Of a stretch of 64,000 nt of DNA, positions 63,528 to 64,000 are shown piece after piece (within the stretch, counting starts at the first letter, position 1; each line of letters starts with the position of its first letter). The notes beneath the pieces are model-generated. The model made no database searches. It worked only from the letters and a program-made list of their open reading frames with translations, and had not been told where the DNA came from. The stretch spans positions 310,001 through 374,000 of the forward strand of contig JAQTZB010000002.1 of assembly GCA_028688015.1 (NCBI GenBank). Direction: 5' to 3'. This DNA comes from Elusimicrobiales bacterium. GTDB lineage: Bacteria > Elusimicrobiota > Elusimicrobia > Elusimicrobiales > UBA9959. Made by a program: the position numbers and the translations under genes.

Positions 63528-63949
63528 TTTTTATCTTTCTTGACGCGCCAGGGCTTTTCGTCGGCGCCTGGATGCTTCTTGTCCTTCTCCAGGTCGGCCA
63601 GAGCGTTGAAAACCACTTTCCGCAGCCGGTCCACGTCAAAAGGCTTGGTAATGTAGCCCTTCGCGCCGCCTTTCAGCGTGCGCTCGGCCATCTCCAGGTC
63701 CTCGTCGCCGGTCAGCATCCAGACCACGGGCGGCAGGCCCATCTCCTGGATGAGCTCCAGGACCCGCAGGCCGGTCATGCCGGGCATGGCGATGTCAAGG
63801 AAGACCAGCGCGGGCTTGTCCTTCTTTATGACTTCCAGCGCCAGTTCGCCGCTGGAGGCGGTCAGCACCTCGCAATGCCCCGCGAAAGCCTGCGAGAGCA
63901 GGAGCAGCACACTCTCTTCGTCGTCGACTATAAGTATTTTGTTTATCAT
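63524..63949 (-). CDS. Response regulator (receiver domain only)
   Basis: 141 residues from ATG 63949; an in-frame GTG at 63973 has no support. Receiver: acidic D9/D10, phospho-acceptor D52 (LVFLDIAMPG), T80 (WMLTGDED) and K102 (YITKPFD). A short Lys-rich tail (KKHPGADEKPWRVKKDKK) follows. It is the first gene of the seven-gene operon, whose kinase is not in the window. It could also act as a CheY-like switch. Confidence 0.93.
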   Translation of the reverse strand: MINKILIVDDEESVLLLLSQAFAGHCEVLTASSGELALEVIKKDKPALVFLDIAMPGMTGLRVLELIQEMGLPPVVWMLTGDEDLEMAERTLKGGAKGYITKPFDVDRLRKVVFNALADLEKDKKHPGADEKPWRVKKDKK

Positions 63950-64000
63950 AGGACAGGTCCCGCAGCCTCTCACTTATTGTATAACAACGGGCACTGCCGG

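Overview
The window is a 64 kb piece of a GC-rich (mostly mid-60s percent by eye), gene-dense bacterial chromosome. Nothing in it looks like phage or plasmid. The organism looks Gram-negative: it has a lytic transglycosylase MltA, many signal peptides and a type IV pilin-like operon. It also has a membrane pyrophosphatase, many histidine kinases and many secreted hydrolases. My best guess is an uncultured free-living lineage such as Elusimicrobiota. This is an impression from gene content and is not proven by any marker here.

Layout. 1-9.3 kb: 3' part of tlyA, a DUF2934/DUF2267 protein, a secreted Cys-rich repeat protein, the zapB-like/zapA/rarA/xseA/xseB operon, a papain-protease remnant, and two histidine kinases bracketed by a 30-bp direct repeat. 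9.4-12.1 kb: divergent secreted proteases (clostripain family and trypsin-like). 12.2-17 kb: a minor-pseudopilin operon (PilV/PilW/PilX-like plus TPR protein). 17-25.2 kb: a 7TM histidine kinase, GH13 amylase, pirin and membrane protein operon; a duplicated-domain secreted protein; an M6-like metalloprotease. 25.3-30.4 kb: infC-rpmI-rplT-pheS-pheT-TSCPD. 30.4-34.9 kb: a two-gene nitrogenase-like system in which the NifH-type reductase is fused to a component-1-like subunit, following a DUF218 gene. 35-37.7 kb: an AT-rich island with a BrnT/BrnA toxin-antitoxin, a gene interrupted at an A8 tract, and palindromic repeats. 37.7-44.5 kb: hppA, then rplA-rplK-nusG-secE-tRNA-Trp-rpmG-tuf, followed by repeats tied to the 3' ends of tRNA-Thr and tRNA-Gly. 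44.6-52.3 kb: WYL regulator, transglutaminase-like protein, DUF350 protein, PAS kinase, radical SAM protein and mltA. 52.3-52.9 kb: a probable small RNA and two more palindromic elements. 52.9-57.4 kb: rlmB, a large membrane protein, gdhA and a response regulator. 57.5-64 kb: an L,D-transpeptidase-like protein, a small protein, and a seven-gene minus-strand operon (response regulator, transglutaminase-like, UvsE, membrane protein, radical SAM, esterase, zinc-ribbon protein).

The strongest candidates for something undescribed are the fused nitrogenase-like pair (30436-34171), the tRNA-3'-end-linked repeats (43844-44469), the predicted 93-nt RNA (52369-52461), and the A8-interrupted gene (35661-37060). 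No rRNA, CRISPR array, insertion sequence with a transposase, or replication origin was seen.
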